A stretch of DNA of 64,000 bases from Sphingobacteriaceae bacterium (GCA_016705695.1 JADJLA010000003.1:186001-250000); one strand, 5' to 3'; numbered from the stretch's first letter, positions 43,978-53,483 are shown. The notes: a model not told the origin generated them from the sequence alone. Numbers and translations are program-made.

Positions 43978-44652
43978 ATGAAAACAGTATCGTTGAGCGG
44001 TTCGCTTAGAGCGAACGTAGGAAAAGTAGATGCTAATGCTCTTAGAGCAAAAGGTCACGTACCATGTGTAATTTATGGTGGAAATGAGCAGATCCATTTC
44101 CATGCAGATACACGCGCATTTAAAGATGTGATCTATACGCCTGAAACAAGTATCGTAGAGATCAATTTGGATGGTAAAACTTACAAAACAGTATTACAAG
44201 AATCTCAATTTCACAAAGTAAGTGATAAATTGATTCACGCCGATTTTTTACAAATTGTAGATGGTAAACCAGTAACAGTTCATTTACCCGTTAAAACGAT
44301 TGGAATGGCTGAAGGTGTTAAAGATGGTGGAAAGCTACATATCAAAATGCGTAAGTTGAAGGTGAAAGGTTTAATTAATAAACTGCCTGAGCGCATTGAA
44401 TTAAATATTGAGAAATTAACTATTGGTAAAGCAATTGCTGCGGGTGATATTAAATTAGATGGAATTACCATATTACATCCTGATAACATTACTGTAGTGA
44501 GTGTACAAGTTACTCGTGCGGTTGTTGCCGAAGAAACTACTCCTGCTGCAGGCACATCAACTGCCCCAGCTGCGGGTGCTGCAGCTACTCCGGCTGCTAC
44601 AGCTACTCCGGCTGCTGGTGCAAAAGCTGCTCCGGCCGACAAAAAGAAATAA
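43978..44652 (+). CDS. rplY: 50S ribosomal protein L25/Ctc family
   Basis: The 224-residue protein is the long CTC form. The N-terminal 5S rRNA-binding domain (about 1-90) has LRAKGHVPCVIYGGNEQIHF near residue 22 and HADFLQIVDGKPVTVHLPV near 82. The C-terminal TL5-like beta domain runs about 95-185 (IGMAEGVKDGGKLHIKMRK), and the Ala/Pro/Thr-rich tail (about 186-224) ends in KKK. It binds 5S rRNA on the large subunit. The preceding leader contains a long hairpin and a terminator follows. Confidence 0.95.
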   Translation: MKTVSLSGSLRANVGKVDANALRAKGHVPCVIYGGNEQIHFHADTRAFKDVIYTPETSIVEINLDGKTYKTVLQESQFHKVSDKLIHADFLQIVDGKPVTVHLPVKTIGMAEGVKDGGKLHIKMRKLKVKGLINKLPERIELNIEKLTIGKAIAAGDIKLDGITILHPDNITVVSVQVTRAVVAEETTPAAGTSTAPAAGAAATPAATATPAAGAKAAPADKKK

Positions 44653-44671
44653 GAATTACACTTTATTATAT

Positions 44672-44702
44672 AAAGCCTCCACGAAAGTGGGGGCTTTTTT
44701 AT
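44672..44702 (+). terminator. Rho-independent terminator of prs-rplY
   Basis: AAAGCCTCCAC, GAAA loop and GTGGGGGCTTTTTT form a strong hairpin with a T-run about 20 nt after the rplY stop; it also overlaps the 3' end of the convergent pgeF gene. Confidence 0.92.
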
Positions 44703-45403
44703 TTGAGAGAAATAATACCCCACATGCGGCCCGTAGTTGCTTTGTCGCGGCGGTAACTATACATTTCGGGTTCAAAGGTGCAGCGGTTCATTGTCCAGAT
44801 ATTTCTTTTATCAATCCCATTATCCAACAAAACAAATCGATTGCATCCTGCCAGATCAATTTTATTATCGGCTAAAAATTGTTCAGGAAAACCTTCTTGA
44901 CGAAACTCTTCGGTAACTTCAGGACCAACTTCAAAATGCGTTTTACAAATGCCTTGGCCAATGGCAACTTTAATATGATCTACTTCTGCGCCAAGCTTTA
45001 GCATTTCATCAATTGTTTTTTCAACTATTCTTCCAACTGTTCCTCGCCAACCTGCATGCGCCGCACCTACCACCACATTTTCTTCGTCAAAAAATAAAAT
45101 AGGAAAACAATCAGCAACACTTATAGCTAAAATTAACCCGGGTTCGTTTGTTACAAGCGCATCACCTTCTTGCTGACCAATAATTGCATTTTTTACATCT
45201 GTTCCGTGCACTTGTTTTAAATTACAAAGATCGTCGAGTTTCAATCCAAGTTCGGAAAGAGCTAATGTTCTGTTTTGTAAAATGTTTTTTGGATCATCCT
45301 CTGAGCCACCCAAATTCAAACCTTGGAATAAACCGGTACTTACTCCACCTTCGCGAGTGGAAAAACCATGTGTGCAATTAATATTAGGAGCTTTGAGCCA
45401 CAT
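44699..45403 (-). CDS. pgeF: Laccase-domain protein PgeF/YfiH (purine nucleoside phosphorylase)
   Basis: The 234-residue protein of the YfiH family (Cu-oxidase_4) has NCTHGFSTREGGVSTG near residue 10, LKQVHGTDV near 62, ISVADCFPILFFD near 92, AAHAGWRGTVGRIV near 112 and GICKTHFEVGPEV near 150. Family members act as purine nucleoside phosphorylases and as a peptidoglycan editing factor. Its ATG overlaps the pyk stop by one base (TAATG), so the pair is translationally coupled. Confidence 0.9.
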   Translation of the reverse strand: MWLKAPNINCTHGFSTREGGVSTGLFQGLNLGGSEDDPKNILQNRTLALSELGLKLDDLCNLKQVHGTDVKNAIIGQQEGDALVTNEPGLILAISVADCFPILFFDEENVVVGAAHAGWRGTVGRIVEKTIDEMLKLGAEVDHIKVAIGQGICKTHFEVGPEVTEEFRQEGFPEQFLADNKIDLAGCNRFVLLDNGIDKRNIWTMNRCTFEPEMYSYRRDKATTGRMWGIISLK

Positions 45404-46830
45404 TATTGGATATAACTTAATTTCATCATATTCGTACGTCCACGTTCTTTCATTGGCATACTTGCAATGTTCACTACAAGGTCATCTACTTTTAAAAAGC
45501 CCTGGGCCTTTATAAAATCTTTCAGATCGTTGATGGTCTCGTCGGTACTTTCGTATTTATCATAATAATAGCCACGTACTCCCCATACCAAACTTAAAGT
45601 AGTAAGTAAATGGCGGTTATCGGTAAAAATAAAAATATGTGCTTTTGGTCTATGACTCGATAATTTAAAAGCAGTATAACCACTATTGGTCATACTAATA
45701 ATTGCTTTTGCATCTGAATGTTGACACAAAGTAACTGCGTTATAACAAATGCTATCGGTAATGTAGGTAATGGTTTTTAATTGAGGTAAATGTTCGCGGT
45801 AATAAATGGTGTCTACTTTTTCTACTTGCTCTATCACTTTGCGCATGATCTCAATAACCTTTGTAGGATATTTTCCAACAGAAGTTTCGGCACTTAACAT
45901 TACTGCATCGGCACCATCCATAACTGCGTTAGCAACGTCATTTACTTCGGCGCGAGTGGGTGTAAAACTCGTGATCATGCTTTCCATCATTTGTGTTGCA
46001 ATAATAACCGGCTTAGAGTAGGTCACACATTTTTCAACCAGCATTTTTTGTAACATAGGAACTTGTTCCATAGGTAATTCAACTCCAAGATCACCACGTG
46101 CTACCATTATACCATCCGATACATCAATGATATTATCTATCTCAAGAATTGCTTCCGGCTTTTCTATCTTCGAGATCACCTTCGCGCGTTTGCCTGTGTG
46201 TTTAATAATATCTTTTAATTCTACCACATCGGTTACGCTACGCACAAACGACAAAGCGATCCAATCAAAATCATGGCTCAAAGCGAAGTCAAGATCACGA
46301 AGATCTTTAACTGTTAAGCACGGCAAGGATATTTTTGTATTAGGAAGATTAACTCCTTTTTTTGAACTTAATGGTCCGCCACTTATAACTGTACATCTTA
46401 CTTCATCTTTTCCATTGGTAGAAACAACTTTTAAATGAATCTTTCCATCGTCAATTAAAACTAACTCTCCTACTTGAACGTCTTTTGGAAAATTTGGATA
46501 GGTGATATAAACTCTATTGGCATTGCCTTCTTGCTCTGTAGTGGTTATAATTATGTCTTTACCATTTTCTAACTGAACTACTTTATCTTTTATAAGCCCA
46601 ATGCGTAATTTTGGTCCTTGAAGATCTCCTAAAATTCCAACATGCCTGTTCAACTTTTTGTTTAAAGCACGAATATTATTGATGGTATTTTCAACGGCAC
46701 TATAATCGCCGTGCGAAAAATTGATGCGACAAATATCTAAACCGTTGTTTATCATTTCTTCAAGTACCACAATATCGTCGGTAGCCGGGCCCATGGTGGC
46801 AACAATTTTAGTTCTGTTAAAAGAGTTCAT
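45403..46830 (-). CDS. pyk: Pyruvate kinase
   Basis: Pyruvate kinase makes pyruvate and ATP from phosphoenolpyruvate. The 475 residues show KIVATMGPATDD near residue 7, CRINFSHGDYS near 33, LGDLQGPKLRIG near 66, catalytic VISKIEKPEAI near 218, MVARGDLGVELP near 243 and VIIATQMMESM near 275. The C-terminal domain is shorter than in some bacteria and allosteric control cannot be judged. Co-transcribed with pgeF. Confidence 0.96.
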   Translation of the reverse strand: MNSFNRTKIVATMGPATDDIVVLEEMINNGLDICRINFSHGDYSAVENTINNIRALNKKLNRHVGILGDLQGPKLRIGLIKDKVVQLENGKDIIITTTEQEGNANRVYITYPNFPKDVQVGELVLIDDGKIHLKVVSTNGKDEVRCTVISGGPLSSKKGVNLPNTKISLPCLTVKDLRDLDFALSHDFDWIALSFVRSVTDVVELKDIIKHTGKRAKVISKIEKPEAILEIDNIIDVSDGIMVARGDLGVELPMEQVPMLQKMLVEKCVTYSKPVIIATQMMESMITSFTPTRAEVNDVANAVMDGADAVMLSAETSVGKYPTKVIEIMRKVIEQVEKVDTIYYREHLPQLKTITYITDSICYNAVTLCQHSDAKAIISMTNSGYTAFKLSSHRPKAHIFIFTDNRHLLTTLSLVWGVRGYYYDKYESTDETINDLKDFIKAQGFLKVDDLVVNIASMPMKERGRTNMMKLSYIQ

Positions 46831-46851
46831 AGAGTACTATAATTTAAGCTT

Positions 46852-46880
46852 TAAAGATAACAAATAATACTGATGCTCAA
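46852..46880 (-). promoter_or_regulatory. Promoter of pyk-pgeF
   Basis: On the minus strand TTG (46878-46880) is followed after 18 nt by TATCTTTA (46852-46859), a one-mismatch -7 box. The ATG is 21 nt further. Confidence 0.5.
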
Positions 46881-46982
46881 TTTGCCTCAAGTTATTTTTT
46901 GAGTTAACAAATTTTGATCCGTATTTACCATTCTAAGGTTAAAATGAAATTGATAAGGGATGATGTTATTTTAACCCAAGAA

Positions 46983-47009
46983 TTGGTTTAACTTGAATGT
47001 GTATATTTG
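46983..47009 (+). promoter_or_regulatory. Promoter of trmB
   Basis: TATATTTG at 47002-47009 is an exact -7 box, 24 nt before the trmB ATG. The nearest TTG (46983-46985) is 16 nt upstream, shorter than usual. Confidence 0.5.
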
Positions 47010-47033
47010 CCCACCGGTAAAAACAGATAAGAA

Positions 47034-47702
47034 ATGCCTAATAAACTCCAAAAATTTGCAGATATAGAGCGTTTTGAGAATTGCTTCTCCTTTTTTTTTG
47101 AACAGATAAAGGACGGTTTTGCTATAAAGGGAAAGTGGCGAGAGGAATTCTTTAAGAATGAGAACCCTTTAATTTTAGAACTTGGTTGTGGTAGAGGAGA
47201 ATATACTGTGGGTTTAGGGCAGGCTAATAGAAATAAAAATTATGTTGGTATTGATGTAAAGGGTAATCGCATTTGGACCGGCGCTAACTTTGCTTTAGAA
47301 AATAAGCTAACCAATATTGCTTTTATACGAACACGTATTGATTTTATTGAACATTGTTTTGGTGAGGCAGAAGTGGATGAGATCTGGATCACATTTCCTG
47401 ATCCGCAGCCGCAAAAACCGCGCGAAAGAAAGCGACTTACCTGCCAACGATTTTTAGATCGTTATAAAATGATATTAAAACCAAATGGCATCATTCATTT
47501 AAAAACAGATAGCACAAGTTTGTATGAGTATACTTTGGAAGTTATTGCGGAGAATGAACATGAATTGATTTGGCATACCAGCGATCTTTATAAGAATTGC
47601 CCTGAGGATAGAAAAGAATTAACGGCGATAAAAACGTACTACGAAAAATTGTTCACGGAAAAAGGTGAGGATGTTAAATATATTTGTTTTCGGTTAAGCT
47701 GA
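47034..47702 (+). CDS. trmB: tRNA (guanine-46-N7)-methyltransferase
   Basis: TrmB methylates N7 of G46 in tRNA using SAM. The 222 residues have the SAM site LILELGCGRGEYTVGLG near residue 46, YVGIDVKGNRIW near 67, the TrmB signature EIWITFPDPQPQKP near 112 and KRLTCQRFLDRYKMIL near 130. It ends convergent with the TPR-SpoIIE gene, 8 nt apart. Confidence 0.94.
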   Translation: MPNKLQKFADIERFENCFSFFFEQIKDGFAIKGKWREEFFKNENPLILELGCGRGEYTVGLGQANRNKNYVGIDVKGNRIWTGANFALENKLTNIAFIRTRIDFIEHCFGEAEVDEIWITFPDPQPQKPRERKRLTCQRFLDRYKMILKPNGIIHLKTDSTSLYEYTLEVIAENEHELIWHTSDLYKNCPEDRKELTAIKTYYEKLFTEKGEDVKYICFRLS

Positions 47703-47710
47703 GCAATCCC

Positions 47711-49873
47711 TTAGATCTTGATGCCTATTAACGTTACATCGTCAATTTGTTCCAGCTCCCCAACCCAATTTATAAATGAATTAAAGAAAATTTCTTTTTG
47801 TTGCGCTAGTGGTAGATGCGCATTGGTCAGTAATAACTCGCGTAATTTCTTACCCATAAATTTTTTCCCAAGCGGTCCTCCAAATTGATCTGGAAATCCA
47901 TCGGTGAGTGTGTATACAATATCTCCTTTTTTTAGATCAAGATCATGTTGGGTAAAAGGACTGTCTTGCTTATCGTGTTTCCCAACGGGCATTTTGTCGG
48001 GTTTGTTCTCTAACATTTCATAAAGGCCATTTTCTTTGTTTTGTCGAGCTATCCAGATCGGGTTATTGGCAGCTGCTATCTGAATCTTCATGTTTAGCAT
48101 GTCGTATATACATATACTGCAATCCATCCCATCCTTTCCGCCATCAATGCTTCCATCCTTTTTTAAACGCTCTATGATGGATTTCCTTGTCTCGTTAAGA
48201 ATATCGGCTGCTGAGGTGTGACCATCTTTAATGGCTCCTTCTATACTTGTGATATTTAGTAAGCTCATAATAGCGCCTGGAACTCCATGTCCGGTGCTAT
48301 CGGCAGTAGCAACTATAAAACGACCATCGTGCATTTTACTGGCCCAATAGAAATCGCCGCTTACTACATCTTTTGGCCTGAACAACACAAAATATTCTGT
48401 AAGATTTGCATCTAATAGTTCTTTAGTAGCCATGAAACTACGTTGAATACGTTCGGCGTAATTGATACTATCTGTAATTTCTTTATGTTTTTCTTCAATA
48501 AGACTTTTTTGTTCTTCCACAACATGTTTTTGTTTTTCTACCTCTTCCTTTTGGATCTCGATGATCTTCTTTTGTTTTTGTGTAACCTTGAAACGGTTAT
48601 AAATGAAAACGGCAAATACAAGAACAAGACTTAATCCAATGTACAGTGCGTATCGTTGATTTTTTTCTTGTTTGAGTTGTAATGTGGTTATCTTTTTGTC
48701 CTCATCAACTTTTAAACTATCTGCCAATTGCTTTTTCTCAAAAATATAATTCATTTGTTTTTTTGTGGCTTCTTTTCGCATGTCAATATCGGTGAGCGTG
48801 TCGCGATAGGCAATGTAAAGATCAAGCATTTGAAGAGATCGTTTGTAATCTTTCAGGTCGCGATAAATGTCACTCAAGTTCGTATAGGTGTTTTTTAAAG
48901 TTTCGCGATCGTGAGTGGCAGTGGCAATTTCAAGAGCACGCTCCCCTTGTTTTTTGGCCTCCGGAAGCCTCTTAAGTTTATAATACGTTCGTGAAATATT
49001 GTTGAGTAAATTGGCAAGTTGCGGTGACCTTCCATATTTTTCAATATACGTGGCACTTTCACTGTAATATTTTAAAGCCTCCTCATACCTACCTAATTGT
49101 AACAGATCGTACCCAACATTATTCAATGAATTTGGAAGTAATTCAACATCATTGAGCCCCCTTGCTAAATTACAAGCTTGCAGCGAATAGAAGTATGCTG
49201 AATCATAGCGATCTTGTTCGGAATATATAAAGCCAAGAATATTATAGTTGTCTATTTCGTGTCGCTTGTGCCCCAATAGTTTTGTCAAACGAAGTGACTT
49301 AAATCCGAAACGTAAGGCCTCTTTGAATTGACCTAATTTTTTAAATGCAACCGCAAAGCTGGCTGTAAGTTTCATGATTGATAAAGTGTCTTTATTTTTT
49401 TCGGCCTGGGTCAAACCCAATTGAAACATTTCCAATGCTAACAATAATTCCGATCTTTCTGACAAGAGCATCCCTTTGTTTTCGTAGAACCTTGGTAAAA
49501 GGTCGTCTCGTTTCATTACTTTTGTAAGTTCAATAGCAGAATCAAGATATAAAATGGCAATAGCCCCTTCGGATCTTTCTCTGCAAAGAAATGCTTTTGT
49601 GTCATAGTACACAGCCATCGACTTCTGCGCAAATGCAAGCGAGCTCTTCGATTTTTTCGAAATGATTTTGCTCGCCTCAAGTCGCAATGGCTCAACATAT
49701 TGTTCAAATTCGCCGTAAGGAGATTCGTTAATTAAAGCGATCAATGCTTTCAATCGCATGGTATCATGAACATTGCTCTTTTTTAAAACGAGTTTTAGTG
49801 AATCGAGATTTTGACCAAAGAATGCGAGAGAGCCCAGGGTGTATATGAAAAGAAACAGTAGCCTTCTGGTCAT
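47711..49873 (-). CDS. TPR-repeat, coiled-coil SpoIIE/PP2C-type phosphatase
   Basis: The 720-residue protein has a signal or anchor segment (LLFLFIYTLGSLAFFG). About six TPR units follow (residues about 90-370, for example YNILGFIYSEQDRYDSAY and NNVGYDLLQLGRYEEALKY). One membrane helix lies near 405-422 (YALYIGLSLVLVFAVFIY), then a Glu/Lys coiled coil (about 425-475). The cytoplasmic PP2C domain (about 485-718) has VVSGDFYWASKMHDGRF, ADSTGHGVPGAIMSLLN and VYTLTDGFPDQFGG as its metal-site Asp motifs. This architecture is widespread in Bacteroidetes. It may dephosphorylate a Ser/Thr target such as a SiaC-like protein, given two such paralogues in the window; that link is inference. Confidence 0.88.
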   Translation of the reverse strand: MTRRLLFLFIYTLGSLAFFGQNLDSLKLVLKKSNVHDTMRLKALIALINESPYGEFEQYVEPLRLEASKIISKKSKSSLAFAQKSMAVYYDTKAFLCRERSEGAIAILYLDSAIELTKVMKRDDLLPRFYENKGMLLSERSELLLALEMFQLGLTQAEKNKDTLSIMKLTASFAVAFKKLGQFKEALRFGFKSLRLTKLLGHKRHEIDNYNILGFIYSEQDRYDSAYFYSLQACNLARGLNDVELLPNSLNNVGYDLLQLGRYEEALKYYSESATYIEKYGRSPQLANLLNNISRTYYKLKRLPEAKKQGERALEIATATHDRETLKNTYTNLSDIYRDLKDYKRSLQMLDLYIAYRDTLTDIDMRKEATKKQMNYIFEKKQLADSLKVDEDKKITTLQLKQEKNQRYALYIGLSLVLVFAVFIYNRFKVTQKQKKIIEIQKEEVEKQKHVVEEQKSLIEEKHKEITDSINYAERIQRSFMATKELLDANLTEYFVLFRPKDVVSGDFYWASKMHDGRFIVATADSTGHGVPGAIMSLLNITSIEGAIKDGHTSAADILNETRKSIIERLKKDGSIDGGKDGMDCSICIYDMLNMKIQIAAANNPIWIARQNKENGLYEMLENKPDKMPVGKHDKQDSPFTQHDLDLKKGDIVYTLTDGFPDQFGGPLGKKFMGKKLRELLLTNAHLPLAQQKEIFFNSFINWVGELEQIDDVTLIGIKI

Positions 49874-49999
49874 AATTCAAATTAATTTATTCAACAATAC
49901 TTAGTGATATATCAAGAAAAAAATCTAAGTTAAATATATAGACAAAATCGATTTTAGAAAGGAATACTCGACCAATTGTGATTTAATTGGAACGAAAGA

Positions 50000-50404
50000 T
50001 CACTTTCTCTCCTGACAAAGCTCCACCAAAACACCATTGGTGCTTTTAGGATGTAAAAAACAAATGAGTTTATTATCGGCGCCTTCTTTAGGCTCAGCAT
50101 TGATCATTTCAAAACCCTCTTTTTTTAAGCGCTCTATTTCTTTATAAATATCATCCACTTCGTAAGCAATATGATGTATGCCTTCTCCCTTTTTCTCAAT
50201 AAATTTTGTAATGGCACTATTTTCGGTGGTGGCCTGTACTAATTCAATTTTGGTTTCGCCCAACATAAAAAAAGAGGTACTTACACCTTCGCTTTCAACG
50301 GCTTCAATTTTATAATGCTCTTTGCCAAATAATTTGGCGAACAATGCGTTTGAATTTTTAAGATCCTTTACGGCAATACCTATGTGCTCAACTTTTTTGA
50401 TCAT
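50000..50404 (-). CDS. mce: Methylmalonyl-CoA epimerase
   Basis: The 134-residue glyoxalase/VOC-fold protein interconverts (R)- and (S)-methylmalonyl-CoA. It has KVEHIGIAVKDLKNSNALF near residue 3, FFMLGETKIELVQATTEN near 45, EGIHHIAYEVDDIYKEI near 74 and the C-terminal FLHPKSTNGVLVELCQE. His and Glu metal ligands are in the right places. Its start overlaps the end of the small membrane protein gene, so the two share a transcript. Confidence 0.92.
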   Translation of the reverse strand: MIKKVEHIGIAVKDLKNSNALFAKLFGKEHYKIEAVESEGVSTSFFMLGETKIELVQATTENSAITKFIEKKGEGIHHIAYEVDDIYKEIERLKKEGFEMINAEPKEGADNKLICFLHPKSTNGVLVELCQERK

Positions 50405-50804
50405 TCTTTTTGAATTTGGTGTACACTAAAAATGCGATAAAAGATCCTGCAAAATAAACAACTAAACCAAAAACGGTGAACCAAATAGGATGAGGCATAG
50501 CTAATAAATTAATTAGTCCTAATACAGTTAATACCGTTCCAACCAATAGTGAAGGCATCCATGTTATTCCTTTGATGATATTGGTTGCAACTAAACCGCC
50601 AACAAAAGCGCCCAAAAAATAACCAATAAGAACTAAAACAAGTGATAATGGAGGCGCATTTTGCATGAACTGTTTAACCTGCTCGGGATCGTTTGGGTTA
50701 AAATTAACAGGTGGAGGAAAAATAGCCATCTCAACGGCCTGGGCCAAAAAAATGACCAAAACGCCTACTACAAGGCCCGCCAACACTGCTAAAACTTGCT
50801 TCAT
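50388..50804 (-). CDS. Small four-helix membrane protein, hypothetical
   Basis: The 138-residue protein has four hydrophobic helices (about residues 4-25, 54-75, 82-102, 108-130). The loop between the first two is rich in Pro and Asn (FPPPVNFNPNDPEQ). The motif GYFLGAFVGGLVATNI near 60 with Gly packing suggests helix contacts. It ends in the basic KFKKNDQKS tail. I know no specific function. It precedes and overlaps mce by 17 nt. Confidence 0.65.
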   Translation of the reverse strand: MKQVLAVLAGLVVGVLVIFLAQAVEMAIFPPPVNFNPNDPEQVKQFMQNAPPLSLVLVLIGYFLGAFVGGLVATNIIKGITWMPSLLVGTVLTVLGLINLLAMPHPIWFTVFGLVVYFAGSFIAFLVYTKFKKNDQKS

Positions 50805-50888
50805 TCGCTTCTTTTAGTGACAAAATACGGATAAAATGGCCGTTTTAACAAGAAAATGAGTACCTTTATGCATCAAAATTTACGAAAC

Positions 50889-51083
50889 ATGGCACCTGCA
50901 TTTATTTTAGGCATTTTAGGCGGACTTGGAGCCCCTGAGATTATCATTATCCTAGTGATCGTTTTATTAATGTTCGGAGGTAAAAAAATTCCTGAACTAA
51001 TGAAAGGTTTAGGACGCGGTATTAAAGACTTTAAGGACGCTAGCAAAGGCGAAGGTTCTAGTACTGAAATAGAAAAAAAATAA
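50889..51083 (+). CDS. tatA: Sec-independent translocase TatA/TatE-like subunit
   Basis: TatA forms the protein-conducting part of the twin-arginine export system. From the ATG at 50889 it has 64 residues: a short N-terminal segment, [18 protein letters not shown] helix, then [19 protein letters not shown] amphipathic helix and an acidic tail. An in-frame ATG at 50856 is possible, but a promoter-like TACCTTTA lies after it (about 50871-50878), favouring 50889. No tatC is in the window. Confidence 0.85.
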   Translation: MAPAFILGILGGLGAPEIIIILVIVLLMFGGKKIPELMKGLGRGIKDFKDASKGEGSSTEIEKK

Positions 51084-51155
51084 TTTAATCCGAATCATAT
51101 TTAAGCGTTATTCTGAATGGAGTAACGCTTTTATTGTTCATATCAGATCCTATTT

Positions 51156-52580
51156 GTGTATCAATTCACTAACATCAAACAATTACAAGCCGATCTAAAA
51201 GCCGGGAAGATCAATGCTGTTCAATTAGTAGAGCAATCTTTTTTAGAAATTGAAAAGCGCAAGAACTTGAATGTTTTTTTAGAAGTGTTTAAAGATTCAG
51301 CATTGCAACAAGCAAAGTTAGTTGACGAAAAAATTAAACAAGGTAAAGGCGGAAAGCTTGCCGGTGTAATTGTTGGATTGAAAGATAATATTTGTTACAA
51401 AGGACATAAAGTTTCTGCTTCTTCAAAAATTTTAGAAGGATTTGAATCGTTATACTCTTCAACTGTTGTAGAAAAATTATTAGTGCAAGATGCGATCATT
51501 ATTGGACGTTGCAATAATGATGAATTTGCGATGGGAAGCAGCAATGAAAATTCTGCTTACGGGAATGTGCTCAATCCATTGAACGAAAAAACGGTTCCCG
51601 GCGGTTCATCAGGTGGATCAGCAGCTGCGGTAGCTGCAAATTTTTGCCATATTGCTTTAGGATCAGATACCGGTGGATCTATTCGTCAGCCTGCATCATT
51701 TACGGGAACAGTTGGAAGCAAACCAACGTATGGACGTGTTTCGCGTTGGGGATTGATAGCGTATGCTTCATCGTTCGATCAAATTGGCCCCATTACAAAA
51801 ACAGTTGCCGATAATGCTTTGGTATTAGAAGTAATTGCAGGAAATGATGCGTATGATAGCACAGCTTCGCAAAAACCGGTTGAGAATTACAGCGAGAAAT
51901 TAGGAACGAATAAAAAATACAAATTAGCGTATATAAAAGAATGTGTGTTTGCTGAAGGACTTGATCCGGAAGTTAAAGCATGTGTGATCAATAAAATTGA
52001 GCAATTAAAAAAAGAAGGATACACAGTTGAAGAAGTAAGTTTTCCGTATTTGGATCATTTGGTTCCGGTGTATTATGTTTTAACTACTGCAGAAGCAAGT
52101 TCAAATTTGTCACGCTTTGATGGAATGCATTTTGGATATAGAAGTAAAAATGCGACGGATCTTGTAAGTACTTACAAAAAATCGCGCAGTGAAGGTTTTG
52201 GAAAGGAAGTTCAACGCCGAATCATGCTCGGAACATTTGTATTAAGCGCAGGGTATTACGATGCATATTATGCAAAGGGACAAAAAGTGCGTCGCCTCAT
52301 ACAGCAAAAAACATTTGAGATCTTAAAACAATACGATCTGATCATTACGCCAACTACACCGGGTACAGCTTTTGAATTTGGAAAGAATAGTGAAGATCCA
52401 ATTAAAATGTATTTGGAAGATATTTTTACGGTGCAAGCGCCAATTGCAGGAATCCCTGCTATGTCAGTTCCATGTGGCTTGCACAGTAACGGATTACCAA
52501 TGGGCATACAATTAATGGCCAATTATTTTGAAGAGGCCAAGATGTACGATATGGCTCAGAAGCTGGAAACGTTAGGGTAA
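51156..52580 (+). CDS. gatA: Aspartyl/glutamyl-tRNA amidotransferase subunit A
   Basis: GatA is the amidase of the GatCAB complex, which corrects mischarged Glu-tRNA(Gln) and Asp-tRNA(Asn). The 474 residues contain the Ser-cisSer-Lys site: GVIVGLKDNICYKG near residue 71, PGGSSGGSAAAVAA near 148 and LGSDTGGSIRQPASF near 168. The C-terminal APIAGIPAMSVPCGLH is typical. The start is GTG at 51156. gatB and gatC are not adjacent. The last 9 nt overlap the convergent small secreted protein gene. Confidence 0.95.
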   Translation: MYQFTNIKQLQADLKAGKINAVQLVEQSFLEIEKRKNLNVFLEVFKDSALQQAKLVDEKIKQGKGGKLAGVIVGLKDNICYKGHKVSASSKILEGFESLYSSTVVEKLLVQDAIIIGRCNNDEFAMGSSNENSAYGNVLNPLNEKTVPGGSSGGSAAAVAANFCHIALGSDTGGSIRQPASFTGTVGSKPTYGRVSRWGLIAYASSFDQIGPITKTVADNALVLEVIAGNDAYDSTASQKPVENYSEKLGTNKKYKLAYIKECVFAEGLDPEVKACVINKIEQLKKEGYTVEEVSFPYLDHLVPVYYVLTTAEASSNLSRFDGMHFGYRSKNATDLVSTYKKSRSEGFGKEVQRRIMLGTFVLSAGYYDAYYAKGQKVRRLIQQKTFEILKQYDLIITPTTPGTAFEFGKNSEDPIKMYLEDIFTVQAPIAGIPAMSVPCGLHSNGLPMGIQLMANYFEEAKMYDMAQKLETLG

Positions 52581-52967
52581 TTTTTTTAAGTAAAGCACTT
52601 CACCACTTTCTGCTACCAAAATTTGCGCATTAAGATCGGTGATCACCATCGCTTTAAAACTATAATCTTTTTGAGTGTATTTAAATTTGATGGTATAGGT
52701 TGATCTATCCCATGTATAAGGAATTTCTATCTGCACCTCTTCCGTTGTAAATTTTATAGCAGTTTCTGTGATCTCTATATCAAACTCTTCTACTACAGCT
52801 GTATTATTTTTTAGCATAGTCGTTGGACAAAAATCACACACATGAAATTTGGTGCTATCCTTTTTTTCGAGAGCGCAATTAACTCTCCACTTGCCTTTTA
52901 GGCTGAGGTCTTGGGCCTTAGAAATAAAGGCGCCTAGAAAAAGAAGCGTAAAAAGAAGATGTTTCAT
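52572..52967 (-). CDS. Small secreted lipocalin-like protein, hypothetical
   Basis: The 131-residue protein has a signal peptide (LLFTLLFLGAFISKAQ). The mature protein begins DLSLKGKWRVNC, resembling the first strand of lipocalin-like fatty-acid-binding folds. It has a Cys pair in FHVCDFCPTTM near residue 42 and consists of beta strands ending GEVLYLKKLP. The Cys pair suggests a metal site or disulfide. No family is recognised with certainty. Confidence 0.6.
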   Translation of the reverse strand: MKHLLFTLLFLGAFISKAQDLSLKGKWRVNCALEKKDSTKFHVCDFCPTTMLKNNTAVVEEFDIEITETAIKFTTEEVQIEIPYTWDRSTYTIKFKYTQKDYSFKAMVITDLNAQILVAESGEVLYLKKLP

Positions 52968-52979
52968 GCGCTAAAAATA

Positions 52980-53007
52980 TAAAAAAAACCGCCTTTTGGG
53001 CGGTTTC
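52980..53007 (-). terminator. Rho-independent terminator of the MORN-like gene
   Basis: On the minus strand AAACCGCCC, AAAA loop and GGCGGTTTTTTTT form a clear hairpin with T-run, 20 nt after the stop of the gene at 53028. Confidence 0.9.
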
Positions 53008-53027
53008 AGGTATAATTTCGATGAAGC

Positions 53028-53483
53028 TTAATTTAAGCCATACGATTTTGTGCTTGCAACGGCTCCGGCCTCGTCCCAGCTGGTCCAAGTGCCTGTTTTT
53101 TCGCCATTACTATAATTCATTTCCATGCGTTTTTTTCCTGCTTCATCATAAACGATCCAAGTGCCCGATTTTTTTCCTGCAGAATAAAAACCAATTGCTG
53201 ATGTTATTCCGTTCTCATTATAACGAGTCCATTGACCGTCTTTATTTCCGTTTGCCATCATTCCCGATTCCATTATTTTTCCGCTCGCGAAAAAATAAAC
53301 TGCTTTGCCTGAAATAATTCCATCCTTCACATCCATTTCCGACTTCACATTATTATTTAAAGACGTAATAACACCGGAAAATAAATTTCCTTCGCTATCA
53401 ATATATAAACCCTTTTCGTTAAGACTTTGCGCATTTGCTGCAAGTACTAAGAAAAAGAAACAAGTTGTAATTAAAGTTTTCAT
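53028..53483 (-). CDS. Secreted MORN-repeat protein (YwqK-like)
   Basis: The 151-residue protein has a signal peptide (TTCFFFLVLAANAQS). It then carries about five MORN-like units of about 22 residues: EGNLFSGVITSLNNN, DGIISGKAVYFFASG, NKDGQWTRYNENGI, GKKSGTWIVYDEAGK and GEKTGTWTSWDEAGA. This resembles proteins annotated as YwqK-family antitoxins, but with a signal peptide and no toxin neighbour a surface or periplasmic role is more likely. Monocistronic with its own terminator. Confidence 0.75.
   Translation of the reverse strand: MKTLITTCFFFLVLAANAQSLNEKGLYIDSEGNLFSGVITSLNNNVKSEMDVKDGIISGKAVYFFASGKIMESGMMANGNKDGQWTRYNENGITSAIGFYSAGKKSGTWIVYDEAGKKRMEMNYSNGEKTGTWTSWDEAGAVASTKSYGLN

Noticed and set aside
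44280..44875. Ala- or Leu-rich frames around the rplY 3' end
   Set aside because: They are shadows of the Ala/Pro/Thr tail of L25 and of pgeF.
53028..53483. Toxin-antitoxin module suggested by YwqK-like annotation
   Set aside because: The protein has a signal peptide and no toxin gene is adjacent.
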